Assembly (NCBI GenBank): GCA_021805955.1
Contig: JAJZDO010000440.1
Span: 1-5,131 of the forward strand
Direction of reading: 5' to 3'
Source: Acidobacteriota bacterium
Lineage (GTDB): Bacteria; Acidobacteriota; Terriglobia; Terriglobales; Acidobacteriaceae
DNA: 5,131 bases
In this document: positions 4,674-5,131 of the stretch, one piece after another
Layout: each line of letters opens with the position of its first letter
Position numbering within the stretch: position 1 is the stretch's first letter
Position numbers and translations under genes: made by a program
Notes under the pieces: model-generated
Told to the model about the DNA's origin: nothing
Seen by the model: the letters and a program-made list of their open reading frames with translations, nothing else
Databases searched by the model: none

Positions 4674-5131
4674 GCACACGCGCACTTTTCCAGGTTCTCC
4701 ATTGGAAGCTGCCGGCGACGCAAAAGCTGGTCGCGATTTTCGTCGGAGACCAGGCGAACGACGATGGTGAGTGTTGGTTCACTCTGCATCACGCTTGTTC
4801 CTTCACATCCTTAACTGACCGCGCTGTACGTAAAACTCTCGCAGCACTAGAAGCACAAGGAAAAATTAAACGCATCAGCCGCCCCGGTCGATCCAATCGG
4901 ATCATCCTTTTCTTGGAGCCCACCCCGGCACGTGGTTCCGGGGTGAGGGCGGAACGTAGTTCCGGGGGGGCGGAACGTAGTTCCGGGGGGGCGGAACGTA
5001 GTTCCGGGGTATATAAGGAAAAGAGTTCTTACTCTCCCTACTTACCTTCCCAGGGACGGCTGAACAGCCGCGACCTGGAAAAGATGGAAAACCGGGCACT
5101 GCTGAAACTCTGCCGCCAATACGCAATCAGC
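4670..5131 (+). CDS. Replication initiator with N-terminal winged helix, lambda O-like (3' partial)
   Basis: The 154 residues in the window run off its end. Residues 14-83 form a winged helix typical of phage O-like initiators: LPATQKLVAIFVGDQANDDG (14-33), a recognition-helix region LTDRAVRKTLAALEAQGKI (48-66) and a wing with RPGRSNRIILFL. A linker made of repeats follows (AERSSGG, about 94-113), encoded by the iteron array. A charged helix then begins (NSRDLEKMENRALLKLC), presumably the start of a helicase-loader-interacting domain. ATG has GAGG five bases upstream and overlaps the previous stop. By analogy with lambda O it would bind the iterons in its own gene and recruit the replicative helicase. 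No polymerase, relicase or helicase is visible in the window. It could also be a transcription regulator, but the iterons argue for replication. Confidence 0.75.
   Translation, partial: MSTRALFQVLHWKLPATQKLVAIFVGDQANDDGECWFTLHHACSFTSLTDRAVRKTLAALEAQGKIKRISRPGRSNRIILFLEPTPARGSGVRAERSSGGAERSSGGAERSSGVYKEKSSYSPYLPSQGRLNSRDLEKMENRALLKLCRQYAIS
4927..5005. repeat. Four palindromic iterons inside the initiator gene (candidate origin)
   Basis: Three identical 13-bp inverted repeats GGAACGTAGTTCC (4951-4963, 4972-4984, 4993-5005) are spaced exactly 21 bp apart in near-perfect 21-bp units with G tracts between them. A diverged fourth copy, GGCACGTGGTTCC (4927-4939), lies 24 bp upstream of the first. 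Each arm is five bases around a 3-base centre. The 21-bp period is about two helical turns, so bound proteins would line up on one face of the DNA. Because 21 is a multiple of three, the frame is kept and encodes AERSSGG repeats. Confidence 0.75.
5010..5032. other. Possible DNA-unwinding element next to the iterons
   Basis: Directly after the G-rich iteron array the base composition switches to A/T-rich (TATATAAGG and AAAAGAGTTCTTA, mostly purine on this strand). In lambda-type origins an A/T-rich segment beside the iterons melts first. The stretch is short, and this assignment rests on position and composition alone. Confidence 0.35.

Noticed and set aside
4430..4792. 120-codon minus-strand ORF
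   Set aside because: Antisense to the ends of three coupled plus-strand genes; no start signal and no recognisable motif.
4927..5005. CRISPR-like repeat array
   Set aside because: Repeats are 21 bp with G-tract spacers that are nearly identical to each other, lie in frame inside a coding gene, and have no cas genes nearby.
4902..5126. Minus-strand ORF with a PPPRNYV-type repeat
   Set aside because: It is the antisense reading of the palindromic iterons inside the initiator gene; no ribosome-binding site is apparent and the plus-strand winged-helix frame explains the region.

Overview
The window looks like part of a small phage or prophage genome with a moderately GC-rich, proteobacterial flavour. 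The grounds are tight gene packing, a chain of ATGA/GTGA stop-start overlaps, a phage-type 3TM holin, a membrane-anchored lytic transglycosylase, a divergent leftward regulator carrying the WxGW...TPEG signature of a phage family (DUF3653-like, from memory), and a lambda-O-like winged-helix replication initiator. No tRNA, rRNA, CRISPR array, insertion sequence or integrase is visible. No tail, terminase or portal gene is visible either.

Left part (1-2828, all +): a late or structural block of six genes that touch or overlap. It contains a truncated Gly/Ala-rich protein ending in a membrane segment, a 273-aa all-beta protein that is the best virion (capsid or spike) candidate, a transglycosylase with an N-terminal membrane anchor, two small single-pass membrane proteins, and a 3TM-type holin. 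A hairpin with a T tract at 2843-2872 ends this block. A virion-like beta protein next to a membrane-anchored transglycosylase and several tiny membrane proteins suggests a tailless, lipid-containing phage (tectivirus-, corticovirus- or FLiP-like in organisation). That is an inference from layout, not from a recognised capsid protein.

Middle (2891-3616): a small TM/coiled-coil protein runs rightward into a leftward regulatory locus. On that strand a short helix-turn-helix-like ORF (3422 leftward) and a DUF3653-like ORF (3298 leftward) lie in overlapping frames and may be two coupled genes or one frame-broken gene. The 194-bp gap 3423-3616 holds two back-to-back candidate promoters and a palindrome over one of them, which is the layout of a small repressor/early-operon switch.

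Right part (3617-5131, all +): an early operon of four genes joined by ATGA overlaps. It encodes a Cys-rich small protein, a 202-aa conserved phage protein with a Pro-Pro-Cys motif and a Glu spaced as in cytosine-C5 methyltransferases, a 55-aa membrane protein, and the replication initiator, which runs off the window. Inside the initiator gene, just after its DNA-binding domain, are four palindromic iterons at 24-, 21- and 21-bp spacing followed by an A/T-rich stretch. This is the arrangement of the lambda origin inside gene O, so the replication origin probably lies here.
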